Origin: JAKRSE01 sp943369295
GTDB lineage: Bacteria > Armatimonadota > Fimbriimonadia > Fimbriimonadales > Fimbriimonadaceae
Assembly: GCA_943369295.1 (NCBI GenBank)
Contig: CALRMU020000002.1
Location: 62,001-126,000 of the forward strand
Direction: 5' to 3'
Length of the DNA: 64,000 nucleotides
Shown here: one piece after another, positions 34,426-43,465 of the stretch
Layout: every line of letters begins with the position of its first letter
How positions within the stretch are numbered: the stretch's first letter is position 1
Program-made: the position numbers and the translations under genes
Notes under the pieces: model-generated
What the model saw: the letters and a program-made list of their open reading frames with translations, nothing else
Told to the model about the DNA's origin: nothing
Databases searched by the model: none

Positions 34426-34704
34426 CTCGGTCCTTCGTGGGTTTCACCCACGCCACCCAAAACCTCTGGAAGGATGAGAATTCTGGGTGGAAGGGGCAGC
34501 GCCCCTGAACGAAAGGCTGAAAGGCTTCTATGGCCTGATTGAATTTCTGTCATTTATGGACTCCTGACTAGAACCTCTCATTCCCGACCCACCGTTCGTT
34601 CCTCTCGAATGGGATCGGGGCACTCAAGACGTTTTTCTTGTTTGTGGACCAGTGGACAAAGACCATATGATCAATTGGTCTACCATCAGAACTCCATCAC
34701 TCTT

Positions 34705-35736
34705 TCAGTGAGTGGTTATCCGACCCGGTTTTTTCTTAATCAACAACCATCCGCCGACTCCAAGGGCCGCCAAAGCTGGCACGAAAAGCCATATAGCGCC
34801 TGGGTAAGGATCTTCTTTGCTTGGATTAGTTGCCGACGACTTTACAAAACGGCTGCCATCCCAATCAAAGTAGTTTCTCTTGCTGGTGTCGTAGCCACTC
34901 TCTAGAAACTTTGCGCCCTTTTTGGGCAGGTAAGGGGTGAGGTCACTGTCGGCTTTGATGCTGCTCAGGGTGACTTTTTTCACCCATTTATCAACCTCAA
35001 TGTAGGGGCCCCCAGGCTTCATCATCACGCGTTGCGAAGAGGTCAGAGTCGCGGCAGTAGGAGTCTTTAAGCCATCTATTTCGATGAACTTATAGAACTT
35101 CGATTCAACCGTCAAGGCAGGTTCTTCAAGGTCAAAGCCCACCGTTTTGACCCGAACAAGATTCTTAGAATCTTCTGATAGCTCTACTTCAATCCGGTTT
35201 GGCTTCTGCTTAGGGTTTGAGCTTCTTCCCGGAAGTTCGTAGACTGTCGTCCTTCCTCTCTTCGACACCACTTTTGCTGCCGTCAATATCTCAGACAGTG
35301 TAATCCCGGTACCGCCAAGACTCTCTCCGTCCACCCTGAACCCAAAGATTTCCGAGAGACTTCCCCCGGAGTTAAAGGAACTAATGGTTCCGGAAAGACC
35401 TTTTGCATCTGCAGTTGGGTTGATGCGAAGGAACCGAGAGTCTAGAAAGGCTTCTATCTGCAGCATCGATCCATCTTCTTCTCGCTGCTCAACAATGACT
35501 AAGCTGGTTCCGTCCTTGAGAATCTCTCCCTTTGACGTGAACGTGACGGTGTTCGAAGAGATGTTTACTGAGTCATCTTTCAACGACCCTAAGAACTCAG
35601 AGCTAGTCCTTAGGGTTTCAACCCGAAATTGGGCGGAGAGCTTTTTGTGCGGCAGAACGCTTAGAGGATCTATCTGATTCCCAGAAGCCAGGCCAGAGCA
35701 GCAGGCAAGAAAGATTCCAGCAAAAAGTCGACCCAT
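34705..35736 (-). CDS. Exported protein with C-terminal membrane anchor, unknown function
   Basis: A 343-residue protein: signal peptide (MGRLFAGIFLACCSG), a long strand-rich region without known motif (SAQFRVETLR, VTFTSKGEILKDGTSLVIVE, TVYELPGRSS, FYKFIEIDGLKTPTAATLTS), and a C-terminal hydrophobic helix AIWLFVPALAALGVGGWLL followed by KKKPGR. The pattern loosely recalls LolA-like outer-membrane lipoprotein carriers in its ...FDLE..-...TVESKFYKF.EIDGLK.P part, but this is weak. The start is ATG 35736 (or GTG 35739), touching the stop of the small Cys peptide, so the two are translationally linked. Confidence 0.7.
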   Translation of the reverse strand: MGRLFAGIFLACCSGLASGNQIDPLSVLPHKKLSAQFRVETLRTSSEFLGSLKDDSVNISSNTVTFTSKGEILKDGTSLVIVEQREEDGSMLQIEAFLDSRFLRINPTADAKGLSGTISSFNSGGSLSEIFGFRVDGESLGGTGITLSEILTAAKVVSKRGRTTVYELPGRSSNPKQKPNRIEVELSEDSKNLVRVKTVGFDLEEPALTVESKFYKFIEIDGLKTPTAATLTSSQRVMMKPGGPYIEVDKWVKKVTLSSIKADSDLTPYLPKKGAKFLESGYDTSKRNYFDWDGSRFVKSSATNPSKEDPYPGAIWLFVPALAALGVGGWLLIKKKPGRITTH

Positions 35737-35738
35737 CA

Positions 35739-35873
35739 CTATGGCAGGGTGCAAATACAGCCAGGAACCGGGTCGCCTTCCAGGGGGCAGGAAACGGGCT
35801 TATCCACCGCCATCGAAAGAACAGCCGCTGCCGCTGCTAGAACCAGAACAGATATTCGGACGAAGGTTTTCAT
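35739..35873 (-). CDS. Small secreted Cys-containing peptide
   Basis: A 44-residue peptide: MKTFVRISVLVLAAAAAVLS is a signal or anchor segment, and the short mature part carries three Cys in SCPLEGDPVPGCICTLP. AGAGG lies 8 nt before the ATG. Its stop touches the start of the next gene. It is divergent from a VKOR-DsbA fusion gene 38 bp away, which suggests but does not prove that its Cys residues are oxidised by that system. The gene is shorter than standard gene-calling limits. Confidence 0.62.
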   Translation of the reverse strand: MKTFVRISVLVLAAAAAVLSMAVDKPVSCPLEGDPVPGCICTLP

Positions 35874-35910
35874 GTGAATAGCCTCTGGAAAAAGGGTACC
35901 ATTCATTTGC

Positions 35911-36903
35911 TTGTTAAGTATACAGAGTTTGCGAAAACGTCTAAAAATTCCTGTCTTAGCGGCCATCGGATTTCTAATCCTTTTTCTGGGATCAGCTTCC
36001 ACTGATGCGGCTTTCAGTGGACTATGTTTGATCGGCCAGGGCTGCATCGCTCTTGCTCAGACTCCCCTGAGTGCTTTTCTTGGCCTAAAACTGTGGTGGT
36101 GGGGAGCCATCTGGCTGAGTGCAGTAGTAATGATGGATCTTTGGCGCAAAGATTGGCCGTGGCTAAACATGCCGCTTAAGGCGACGGCCGTCATCGGCTT
36201 TGTTGGCAGTCTTGCTTTGCCCGCCGCTGGGTTCTCTATGACTGGAGTGTTTTGCTCTTGGTGCCTTGCCAGCAATCTTGTTTTTCTCGTCATTTCACTG
36301 CTGATACTTGTGGCGAAAGAAGAACGAGAGACAGCGTTGAAGGTGCAGGAATGGCCCTCCTACGTGGTCATGTTCTCTGGGCTTTTGTTCATGCTCAGCG
36401 TCCCCTTTTGGCCACGGACCAGCCGATGTATTGAACTGAGTGACAGAGATTTGGCCCACCTGAAAACTGCCGTAGGAGGCGACCTAAAGTCAGAATTCAT
36501 CTTCGTCTTCACCGATCCTGCCTGCGGCCACTGTCACGCGACAGTTCCCACGTTTGTGAAGAAAGCGAAAGAAGCTGGGAGGACCGTGGTGGCTCTTTGG
36601 ACTCCGGTCATCCCGGCGAGCCAGTCGGGCGAAGTAGGCATGTATGGCTCAATTGCTCATTGGCAGGGATACGGCGAATCATTCATGATGAATGAGCATG
36701 GCCCGAACGCCATGGTCAACACATTAAAGGTGGCAAAGGCGGAGTTTCCAGCAGATGAAGAAATGCTGATTAGGGCTCGGGGTTTGGTTGCCAGCAATCT
36801 CAGACTTTTTCAGGAGTTGAAGCTCAAAGGAACTCCCTCTTTCGCCCAAGTGAGAGAGGGCAGGCTCTGCGTAGGCCTGGACGCAAGAAAGCTCATTCCA
36901 TAA
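35911..36903 (+). CDS. Vitamin K epoxide reductase (VKOR)-DsbA-like thioredoxin fusion
   Basis: A 330-residue disulfide-forming protein. The N-terminal VKOR domain has about five membrane segments, a loop Cys pair C39/C45 (GLCLIGQGCI), and the active CSWC at 115-118. The C-terminal thioredoxin domain has CGHC at 205-208 (DPACGHCHATVPTF) and a cis-Pro region in LKGTPSFAQV. Such fusions oxidise secreted proteins and pass electrons to quinone. Start TTG at 35911 is the longest form; TTG at 35929 is also possible. Length is normal for the fusion. Confidence 0.93.
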   Translation: MLSIQSLRKRLKIPVLAAIGFLILFLGSASTDAAFSGLCLIGQGCIALAQTPLSAFLGLKLWWWGAIWLSAVVMMDLWRKDWPWLNMPLKATAVIGFVGSLALPAAGFSMTGVFCSWCLASNLVFLVISLLILVAKEERETALKVQEWPSYVVMFSGLLFMLSVPFWPRTSRCIELSDRDLAHLKTAVGGDLKSEFIFVFTDPACGHCHATVPTFVKKAKEAGRTVVALWTPVIPASQSGEVGMYGSIAHWQGYGESFMMNEHGPNAMVNTLKVAKAEFPADEEMLIRARGLVASNLRLFQELKLKGTPSFAQVREGRLCVGLDARKLIP

Positions 36904-36975
36904 CAAGTGATTGTTGAAGGACTCGGCTGAAGCTCACAAAACCGTTATCGTTACCATTTTGCCCCCTCTGGGGGG

Positions 36976-36981
36976 TAGAGT
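36976..36981 (+). promoter_or_regulatory. -10-like TAGAGT, 6 nt before start at 36988
   Basis: TAGAGT with a 6-nt spacer (CGCTTT) to the ATG of the sugar-binding protein; no ribosome site is present. Confidence 0.5.
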
Positions 36982-36987
36982 CGCTTT

Positions 36988-37986
36988 ATGCTGCTGCGGA
37001 CTCTTGCCGCCTGCTCCGTTCTACTCGTCCTCCTCGCCGGATGCGGAGGTCCGGCTGCTGATTCAGGTTCCGCCTCTGGTGGGACCCCTAAGTCAGATGG
37101 CGCGACGAAGCGCATTGCCTTTATTCCTAAAGGCGCAACCCACGAATTCTGGAAGACCATGCAGGCGGGGGCAGAAGCTGCCGCCAAAGAGCAGGGTGTC
37201 GAGCTTATTTGGAAGTCTCCACTGAAGGAAGACGACCGAGCCGAGCAGGTGAAGGTCGTAGAGAACTTCATCAACGAAAAGGTCGATGGCATCGTCCTCG
37301 CTCCTCTGGATGAAAACGCTCTCTCTGGACCAGCGAAGGAAGCAGTAGGAGCCGGGATTCCCGTTCTTATCGTCGACAGCGCGATCAAGGGCATGGAGCC
37401 GGTCAGCTTTATCAGCACAGACAACTATGCTGCCGGTGCCAAGTGCGCCGAAGAAATGGCCAAGGCTTTGGGAGGCAAGGGCAAGATTCTTGTTCTGCGC
37501 TACCAAGAAGGTTCGGCAAGCACCATGGCTCGCGAATCTGGATTCATCGAGAAAGCCAAGGAACTCGGTTTGGAAATTGCCAGCAGCGAGCAGTACGGTG
37601 GAGCGACCAGAGAAAGCGCCCAGACTGCAAGCGAGAACCTGATTCAGCGGTTTGGCGCAGGCGGAGCCCTGAGCGTTGACGGAATTTTCACCCCCAACGA
37701 AAGCACAACTTTTGGCATGCTCCGGGCTCTTGGCAGCGCCAACCTGCTGGGCAAGGTCAAGCTGGTCGGCTTCGATTCCAGCAAGGAACTGATTGAGGGA
37801 GTCACAAAGGGCGAAATCACCGGCCTGCTTCTGCAGAACCCCTACAAGATGGGCTTCATGGGAGTCACCAGCATGGTAAGCCATCTGAAGGGTGAGAAGC
37901 TCGAGGCCAAAGTTGATTCAGGCGCCGTTTTTGTCACCAAAGACAACCTTGAATCAGAAGAAGTCAAATCGGTTCTCCCTAAGTAG
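36988..37986 (+). CDS. Sugar ABC transporter substrate-binding lipoprotein (RbsB-like)
   Basis: A 332-residue lipoprotein: signal LLRTLAACSVLLVLLAGC (lipobox LAGC, Cys near residue 19), then a periplasmic-binding-protein fold of the ribose/galactose family. Seen are RIAFIPKGATHEFWKTMQAG, VDGIVLAPLDENAL and GIPVLIVDSAIKG. It is first of a three-gene importer operon. The neighbouring GH26 mannanase suggests a hexose or manno-sugar, but this is only inference. Confidence 0.94.
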   Translation: MLLRTLAACSVLLVLLAGCGGPAADSGSASGGTPKSDGATKRIAFIPKGATHEFWKTMQAGAEAAAKEQGVELIWKSPLKEDDRAEQVKVVENFINEKVDGIVLAPLDENALSGPAKEAVGAGIPVLIVDSAIKGMEPVSFISTDNYAAGAKCAEEMAKALGGKGKILVLRYQEGSASTMARESGFIEKAKELGLEIASSEQYGGATRESAQTASENLIQRFGAGGALSVDGIFTPNESTTFGMLRALGSANLLGKVKLVGFDSSKELIEGVTKGEITGLLLQNPYKMGFMGVTSMVSHLKGEKLEAKVDSGAVFVTKDNLESEEVKSVLPK

Positions 37987-38000
37987 TCGAGCGTTAGTTA

Positions 38001-39428
38001 ATGCTTGAGGTCAAGGGTGTCCGCAAGGCGTACGGGGCTACCGTCGCCCTCGATGGGGTCAGCTTTACAGCTGACCCTGGTCGTGTTCTTGCTATAGTCG
38101 GCGAGAACGGCAGCGGAAAAAGCACCCTTATGAAAGTGCTGGCTGGGGAGACCCTGCCGGACGAGGGGTCAGTTTCTTGGCAGGGCAGAACAGGACAATC
38201 TGAAAAGTTCTTTCTGGTTCATCAAGAACTAACCCTCTGCCCCCACCTGACAGGGGCGGAGAACATTTTTCTCGGGCTGGAAAAGGGGTTTTTCTTCTCG
38301 CCGACAAAGCGGATCAAAGCGGCCAAAGAGATTCTGCAGAAGCTTGGTTTCGGCCACATTGACCCTTCGGTTAAGACGGGCAGTCTGCCCGTTTCTCAAA
38401 GGCAGGTGTTGGAAATCGCCCGTGCTGAAGCCCGCAATGCTTCGATCATCCTTTTTGATGAGCCGACTTCGAGCCTGACCTCATCGGACAAAGAGAAGCT
38501 CTACGAGCTGGTCGCAAGGCTGAAGGAATCGGGCAAGCTGGTCCTTTACATCTCTCACTTTCTCGAAGAGATTCGTGCTGTTTCGGATGATATTGTCATC
38601 CTTCGTGACGGAGTCAAGGCTGCAGAGGGGCTGATCGCTGAGATCTCTGACGAGGAGATTTTGGAACACATGGTCGGTCGAAAGATTTCAGAAATCTTCC
38701 CTCGGTCAGAAAGGGTGCCGGGTGAAGTGATCCTGGATTTGAACTCAGTCTTCGCCAAAAACGACAAGGCTAAGGATGTTTCTCTGCAGGTGAGAAGGGG
38801 CGAAGTCGTCGGTTTGGCTGGCCTCAATGGAGCCGGCAGAACCGAGCTTCTCAGAGCGATCATGCGGCTGGACCCAGTTGTGACTGGCAGCGTGAAGGTC
38901 AAGGGAAGCGGAATTCCCAAAGTCAGCCAAATGTGGAGCCAAGGAGCTGGCTACGTCAGCGAAGAGCGCAAAATTGACGGTCTCGTTTTGGATCTCACCA
39001 TTGCCGAGAACATCGATCTTCCGGCGAAGCGGGGATTGACTCGAAACCCGAGCAAGCAGAGCCAGGCCACCCAAAAGTGGGTCGAAGCCATGAGGGTCAA
39101 GTGCGAAAACTCTGACCAAAAAGTGGGGAGTCTTAGTGGCGGCAACCAGCAGAAGGTTGCTTTTGCCCGTCTGCTGCATGCCGACTGTGATCTCTTTCTG
39201 CTGGATGAACCAACAAGAGGCATCGATGTTGGCAGCAAGGCTGACCTCTACCGAAAAATTGATGAAGCTGCGGCCAGGGGCTGCGGAATTTTGATGACGA
39301 GCAGCTATCTGCCTGAGCTTTTGGGAGTCTGCGACCGCATCGGGGTGATGAATCGAGGCAGTTTGGTGAGCCTGGTGAATGCCAGCGAAGCCACCCAAGC
39401 CAGCCTATTGAGGGACTGTTTGAAATGA
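38001..39428 (+). CDS. Sugar ABC transporter ATP-binding protein, two ATPase domains (RbsA-like)
   Basis: A 475-residue tandem ATPase. Domain 1: Walker A GENGSGKST, signature LPVSQRQVLEIARAE, Walker B IILFDEPTSSL. Domain 2: a degenerate Walker A GLNGAGRTEL, signature SLSGGNQQKVAFARLL, Walker B LFLLDEPTRGIDVGSK. This asymmetric arrangement is normal for RbsA/MglA proteins. It is slightly shorter than usual (about 500). It begins 14 nt after the binding-protein gene and overlaps the permease by 4 bases. Confidence 0.94.
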   Translation: MLEVKGVRKAYGATVALDGVSFTADPGRVLAIVGENGSGKSTLMKVLAGETLPDEGSVSWQGRTGQSEKFFLVHQELTLCPHLTGAENIFLGLEKGFFFSPTKRIKAAKEILQKLGFGHIDPSVKTGSLPVSQRQVLEIARAEARNASIILFDEPTSSLTSSDKEKLYELVARLKESGKLVLYISHFLEEIRAVSDDIVILRDGVKAAEGLIAEISDEEILEHMVGRKISEIFPRSERVPGEVILDLNSVFAKNDKAKDVSLQVRRGEVVGLAGLNGAGRTELLRAIMRLDPVVTGSVKVKGSGIPKVSQMWSQGAGYVSEERKIDGLVLDLTIAENIDLPAKRGLTRNPSKQSQATQKWVEAMRVKCENSDQKVGSLSGGNQQKVAFARLLHADCDLFLLDEPTRGIDVGSKADLYRKIDEAAARGCGILMTSSYLPELLGVCDRIGVMNRGSLVSLVNASEATQASLLRDCLK

Positions 39429-40381
39429 AGAAGTCAGGTTCGATCTGGGGAGTTTTTGCCGCTTGGGCGGCCATCTATCTGCTCTTCGTCATTCTTAAGC
39501 CAGCTACGTTTTTGAGTGTCAGCAACCTGGAGCTTATGATGCGCCAGTCGATTCTCATCGGCTTGGGCGCAATCGGCATGACCTATGTGATCATGAGCGG
39601 GGGAATCGACCTCAGTGCTGGTTCAGCGGCGGCCTTTTCGACTGTCTGCGGTGCCATCGCCCTAAATGCCACAGGCAATCCATGGGTGGCTTTGCTCGCC
39701 TGCATCGCGGCGGGGCTTTTCTGCGGTCTGATCAACGGAATCAGCACAGCGACCCTCAAAGCAGGGCCTTTCATTGTTACGCTCGGTTCTATGCTGGCGA
39801 TTCGCGGCTTGGCAAAGGGGCTGGCGGGAGAAAAAACTGTCAGTACTGGCGGAGAATCTTGGCTTTTCAACCTGGCTTCGGCCCTCAGCCCCAATCAAAA
39901 GTGGCTGATCATTTCTCCCGGTGCGTGGGTTTGGCTGGCTTTTCTTCTCCTCCTTTCTTTGGCTTTGCAGTACACGACCTTCGGTCGAAACGTGGTCGCG
40001 ATTGGCTCCAATGAACAGGCGGCCCGCTTGTGTGGAGTGAAGGTCGAGGCAGTGAAGATTGGGGTTTACACTCTCGCCGGATTTTTCTTTGGTTTGGCTG
40101 GGCTCATGTCTCTCAGCCGAACAACTCTCGGCGACCCGACTTCTTCGGTCGGCGATGAACTCAAGATCATCGCAGCCGTTGTTATCGGCGGGGCCAGCTT
40201 GAACGGTGGAGAAGGATCTTTGTGGGGAGCGGCGCTCGGTGTGCTGATCATGACCACGATCGGCATGGGCTGCACCCAAATGGGAATTCCCAACTGGGTG
40301 CAGGAGATCATGACCGGTGTGATCATCTTGGCGGCTGTGGCTCTTGATCGATGGCGCCTTAGTCGAGCCGTGGCTGCTTAA
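39425..40381 (+). CDS. Sugar ABC transporter permease (RbsC-like)
   Basis: A 318-residue permease with eight to ten membrane segments. GAIGMTYVIMSGGIDLSAGS near the N-terminus and GLMSLSRTTLGDPTSSVGDE with IAAVVIGGASLNGGEG near the C-terminus are the RbsC/MglC signature. The end overlaps the convergent GH26 gene by 23 bases. It completes a full importer with binding protein and ATPase. Confidence 0.95.
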   Translation: MKKSGSIWGVFAAWAAIYLLFVILKPATFLSVSNLELMMRQSILIGLGAIGMTYVIMSGGIDLSAGSAAAFSTVCGAIALNATGNPWVALLACIAAGLFCGLINGISTATLKAGPFIVTLGSMLAIRGLAKGLAGEKTVSTGGESWLFNLASALSPNQKWLIISPGAWVWLAFLLLLSLALQYTTFGRNVVAIGSNEQAARLCGVKVEAVKIGVYTLAGFFFGLAGLMSLSRTTLGDPTSSVGDELKIIAAVVIGGASLNGGEGSLWGAALGVLIMTTIGMGCTQMGIPNWVQEIMTGVIILAAVALDRWRLSRAVAA

Positions 40382-41342
40382 CTGGTTTTCTGATCCAGCT
40401 TTTTGGCAGATCGCTGAGAGTAACTACCAAGGGGTCGTTGTACACCTTCTTCACCCACTCTTTGGTGTTGCCCTTCTGAGGGTCTTCGATCATGTAAGCC
40501 CAGGTGAGGAAGTAGAGCCAGGGGCGAGCTTGAAAATTGGCCGGGTCAGGAAGCTTGCCTTCTTCGCCCAAGCCAAAGAGTTTGCCTTTGTCGCCAAACA
40601 GCTCCTGAAAGTGGTTCCAAGAGTTGGGAGTCTCGTAATCCCACACAATCATGTCAACCACATCGTCGCCGGGGTACCAGTTCTCCCTTTCCTTGCCGTA
40701 GCTGGTCCAGACCCAGATTAGGTTGTCCAGCTTGTGGTGCTTGGTCATGCGGTCAAAGATCAGGCGATAGAGAGTTTTGCAGGCGTCTCCGCCGGACATG
40801 CCCCACCAAAACCATTTGCCTTCTGCCTCGTGCAGGGGCCGCCACAAGACGGGCACCTTGGCTTTCTGAAGCGTTTTGAACTCGGCTGCTGCCAAGTCAA
40901 TGTCTCTGAGAATCTGTTTGTAGGCTTCGCTCTTGGGGTCCTTTAGGGCCTCGCCAAGCTTGTATTCCTTGCTGTAGAAGTCGCCTTTGCCATCTGGGGT
41001 AATCCAATGCCATTGGTAGGTGGCAATGCCTCCCCTTTCATTCACCCACTTTATGGCCTTTGCGGCATCTCGGTTGCCTTTTTGGCCGGGGCAGATTCCG
41101 TTAAGGTCGTAGCCCATGATGGCGGGTTCTTTCCCGCCCGTGGTCTCTTTGATGTAGGGCAGATATTTGTCATCGCACTGTCCGCTGATGATCTTTTTGC
41201 CGTAGACCGAATCGAGGTAAGCCTTGAGCTCTAGAGCTTCTCGGCTTGGTTTGGGGGTGACAAGTTTGGCTATAGGGGCCTTTTCCGCTCCGGAAAGAGG
41301 CAGACCGGCGATGGCGAGGGTGAGAATCAGCGATGAAACCAC
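40359..41342 (-). CDS. GH26 family beta-mannanase
   Basis: A 327-residue secreted glycoside hydrolase. From GTG 41342 the start is a signal peptide (MVSSLILTLAIAGLPLSGA). The GH26 motifs are present: VLWRPLHEAEGKWFWWG with the acid/base Glu in LHE (about residue 170), and FGLGEEGKLP with the nucleophile Glu (about 259); IISGQ and ATYQWHW are also conserved. The frame is open to 41360, but TACGAT 6 nt before GTG 41342 makes that the likely leaderless start. It is convergent with the sugar importer and could release the sugars it takes up. Confidence 0.92.
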   Translation of the reverse strand: MVSSLILTLAIAGLPLSGAEKAPIAKLVTPKPSREALELKAYLDSVYGKKIISGQCDDKYLPYIKETTGGKEPAIMGYDLNGICPGQKGNRDAAKAIKWVNERGGIATYQWHWITPDGKGDFYSKEYKLGEALKDPKSEAYKQILRDIDLAAAEFKTLQKAKVPVLWRPLHEAEGKWFWWGMSGGDACKTLYRLIFDRMTKHHKLDNLIWVWTSYGKERENWYPGDDVVDMIVWDYETPNSWNHFQELFGDKGKLFGLGEEGKLPDPANFQARPWLYFLTWAYMIEDPQKGNTKEWVKKVYNDPLVVTLSDLPKSWIRKPVKQPRLD

Positions 41343-41348
41343 AACTGT

Positions 41349-41354
41349 ATCGTA
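41349..41354 (-). promoter_or_regulatory. -10-like TACGAT, 6 nt before start at 41342
   Basis: TACGAT with a 6-nt spacer (ACAGTT) to GTG 41342. It lies inside the longer open frame, so it also decides the start. Confidence 0.45.
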
Positions 41355-41408
41355 ACACATGACAGAAGAGATGAATTGGTAAGATGTTGTTTACTGAGGT
41401 CCCTTCCT

Positions 41409-42446
41409 GTGAATAGTCTTGCCTCGATGCTCCTCTTGACTGCCGCGATCGGTCAGTCACCAGCCCAGAGCAGTCCAACTCCTCCGGCTCAGATTCCGAT
41501 TGTGGTGGTCAGCTATTTTCCGCTGCTGGGTGATCAGATCGACCGCACCAAGACAGGTGATGTGGGGGGCAGCTACGCCGCCCTGAAGGCCAAGACGGAA
41601 GAAAACACTCAAGCGGCCATGGCCGCTTTGGAGGAAGGCACAAGGTTTCGAGGCTATAAGAACTTCCAGGCCAAGCCTGCCTTGGATTACAAGGTTGTCG
41701 GCACTTACGAGTTCAAAGAGGCGATGCCGATTCTGCCTCTTAAACCGGGCGAAAGGGAGCCCTTGGTCAACTACGCCTCTATCGTCAATCGGATCAACAT
41801 TAAAGATTGGGTCGAGAACAAAGGCGTCAAGCAGGTCTGGATTTGGGGCTATCACGGCGGAGTCGTGAACCTGTGGGAATCCAATATGTCGAGCCCGACA
41901 GGAGACGTCAGCAATTCAAATCGGGACAACGCTGACCTCCCTGTGCTCAAAAGCACCTACACTGTCTACCACTACAACTATGGCCGTGGGGTGGGAGAGA
42001 TGTTGGAAAACCACCTTCACCAATTGGAGCACCTGCTTAACCACGCCGATGGCCGAGACGTGACTCCGGAGGAAAAATGGAGCGAGCTGCTGTTTTGGGG
42101 CAAGTTTGTAGGCAGCGATGCCAGCCACAAACTGGTTACGGAGCCCAAGCGATGCGGATGGACTCATTACGCCCCCAACAGCGAGCAGGATTACGATTGG
42201 GCCAACCCTCGGTTTGTCGATAGCGACATCGAAGATTGGAAGCCAGAAGGCGGGGGCAAGGTCTCGCGGATCAGCAGCGACAGGTGGGCGGGTGACGGAA
42301 TCCGCTGGCGAGTTTATTGGCTTCAGGCCATCCCCGGGGTCAATAACGGCCTGACCTACAAAGGCAAACCTCTCAGAAACTGGTGGAGTTTTGTTTCTGA
42401 TTGGGACAGAGCCAGGAAGGAAAAGTGGATTCTGACCCTGCCTTAG
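41409..42446 (+). CDS. Secreted protein of unknown function
   Basis: A 345-residue protein with a signal peptide (MNSLASMLLLTAAIGQSPAQS from GTG 41409, GAGG 9 nt upstream; TAAGAT at 41381 is a possible -10). The mature part is rich in Trp and His: KQVWIWGYHGGVVNLWESNM, YHYNYGRGVGEMLENHLHQLEH, CGWTHYAPNSEQDYDWAN. The HYNYGRG and ENHLHQLEH stretches look like a conserved active site. I do not recognise a named family. It lies beside the GH26 gene (divergent) and its end overlaps the ADP-ribosylglycohydrolase gene by 4 bases. Confidence 0.78.
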   Translation: MNSLASMLLLTAAIGQSPAQSSPTPPAQIPIVVVSYFPLLGDQIDRTKTGDVGGSYAALKAKTEENTQAAMAALEEGTRFRGYKNFQAKPALDYKVVGTYEFKEAMPILPLKPGEREPLVNYASIVNRINIKDWVENKGVKQVWIWGYHGGVVNLWESNMSSPTGDVSNSNRDNADLPVLKSTYTVYHYNYGRGVGEMLENHLHQLEHLLNHADGRDVTPEEKWSELLFWGKFVGSDASHKLVTEPKRCGWTHYAPNSEQDYDWANPRFVDSDIEDWKPEGGGKVSRISSDRWAGDGIRWRVYWLQAIPGVNNGLTYKGKPLRNWWSFVSDWDRARKEKWILTLP

Positions 42447-43459
42447 TAAGGGGGCAGAATCCGCCTAAACCCGTGGCCCAGCACGATGATCAGGAACTTA
42501 ATGTTTCTGAATGGATTGACGAGCATATGGCCGAAGGGTCTGCGTTCAGTAGATGATTTTGCCAGCCGCTTAAAGAACTCTGGGTTCAAAACAGGCTCAT
42601 CTAGCCCATCTCGCCATGCCTGAGGAATCCCTTCTGGCCCTACCCTCGCTCCGACAATTCCTCCGACTATGGCGGCAGTGGTGTCGGCGTCGCCTCCGCA
42701 GAGAATGATCTCCCTGACAGCTGATTCGTAGTCATCGGGATAACTGAGCCAGGCATGAAGGGCAGCCGGAACGGTGTGGAGGACATAGCCGGAGACCCCT
42801 TTCTCAGGGAAGTGTTTTCGGACGAACTCTGTCGTGGATTCTCCTGCTTTGATCGAATCGGCGACCTGATCCAAAGCCTTCAAAAACAGGTCTGCATCTG
42901 TAGGCAGAATGGATTGGAGATGGGACAAAACCTCTTGAGGTTTTAGTGATTCCCATGATGAAGAGATCTGGGCGGAGTGAGCGATGAGAAGGGCCCCCTG
43001 CGAAGCGCGAGGGTCCGTGTGAGTGATGAAAGTCGAGGCTTTCAAACACTCAAGGCCTCCTGGCACGACTCCCAGAATCGCGGCTCTCATTGCTGGACCG
43101 TTGCCAGCCGATTTCACCCCGCTCCGGCTTGGTGGAACCCCAAAACTCAAGCGGATAATCGCTTTTAGGGTGGCCAAACCTACTCCGGCTGGCAGGCAAA
43201 GCAGCCAAACTTTTAGCCGCTTGGCGAAGGCTTTTTGGTAGGCGGCAGGGTCACTGCCAGTCTGGACAAAAGCCATCAGCGACATGACCGTGTGCTCCGT
43301 GTCATCTGAGACCATGCCTTTGCCAAGAAAAAACTTGTAACTGTCTGGCCTGCCCAACAGCTTAGCGGCACGGGCGGGGCTCAGCCCTTCATAGGGCAGA
43401 CCAAGTGCATCTGCCACTGCCGTTCCTAAAAGGCAGCCCTCAATGCATTTCTGATCCAT
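42443..43459 (-). CDS. ADP-ribosylglycohydrolase family protein
   Basis: A 338-residue DraG-like hydrolase that may remove ADP-ribose from a target. The metal-binding motif is MVSDDTEHTVMS near the N-terminus and LCGGDADTTAAIVGGIVGA near the C-terminus, as in the family. CIEGCLLGTAVADALGLPYEG starts the fold. The final 30 residues (PFGHMLVNPFRNIKFLIIVLGHGFRRI) are an unusual hydrophobic tail. It follows the K+ channel gene by 6 nt and is probably co-transcribed with it; a functional link is not known. Confidence 0.92.
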   Translation of the reverse strand: MDQKCIEGCLLGTAVADALGLPYEGLSPARAAKLLGRPDSYKFFLGKGMVSDDTEHTVMSLMAFVQTGSDPAAYQKAFAKRLKVWLLCLPAGVGLATLKAIIRLSFGVPPSRSGVKSAGNGPAMRAAILGVVPGGLECLKASTFITHTDPRASQGALLIAHSAQISSSWESLKPQEVLSHLQSILPTDADLFLKALDQVADSIKAGESTTEFVRKHFPEKGVSGYVLHTVPAALHAWLSYPDDYESAVREIILCGGDADTTAAIVGGIVGARVGPEGIPQAWRDGLDEPVLNPEFFKRLAKSSTERRPFGHMLVNPFRNIKFLIIVLGHGFRRILPPY

Positions 43460-43465
43460 GCTCTA

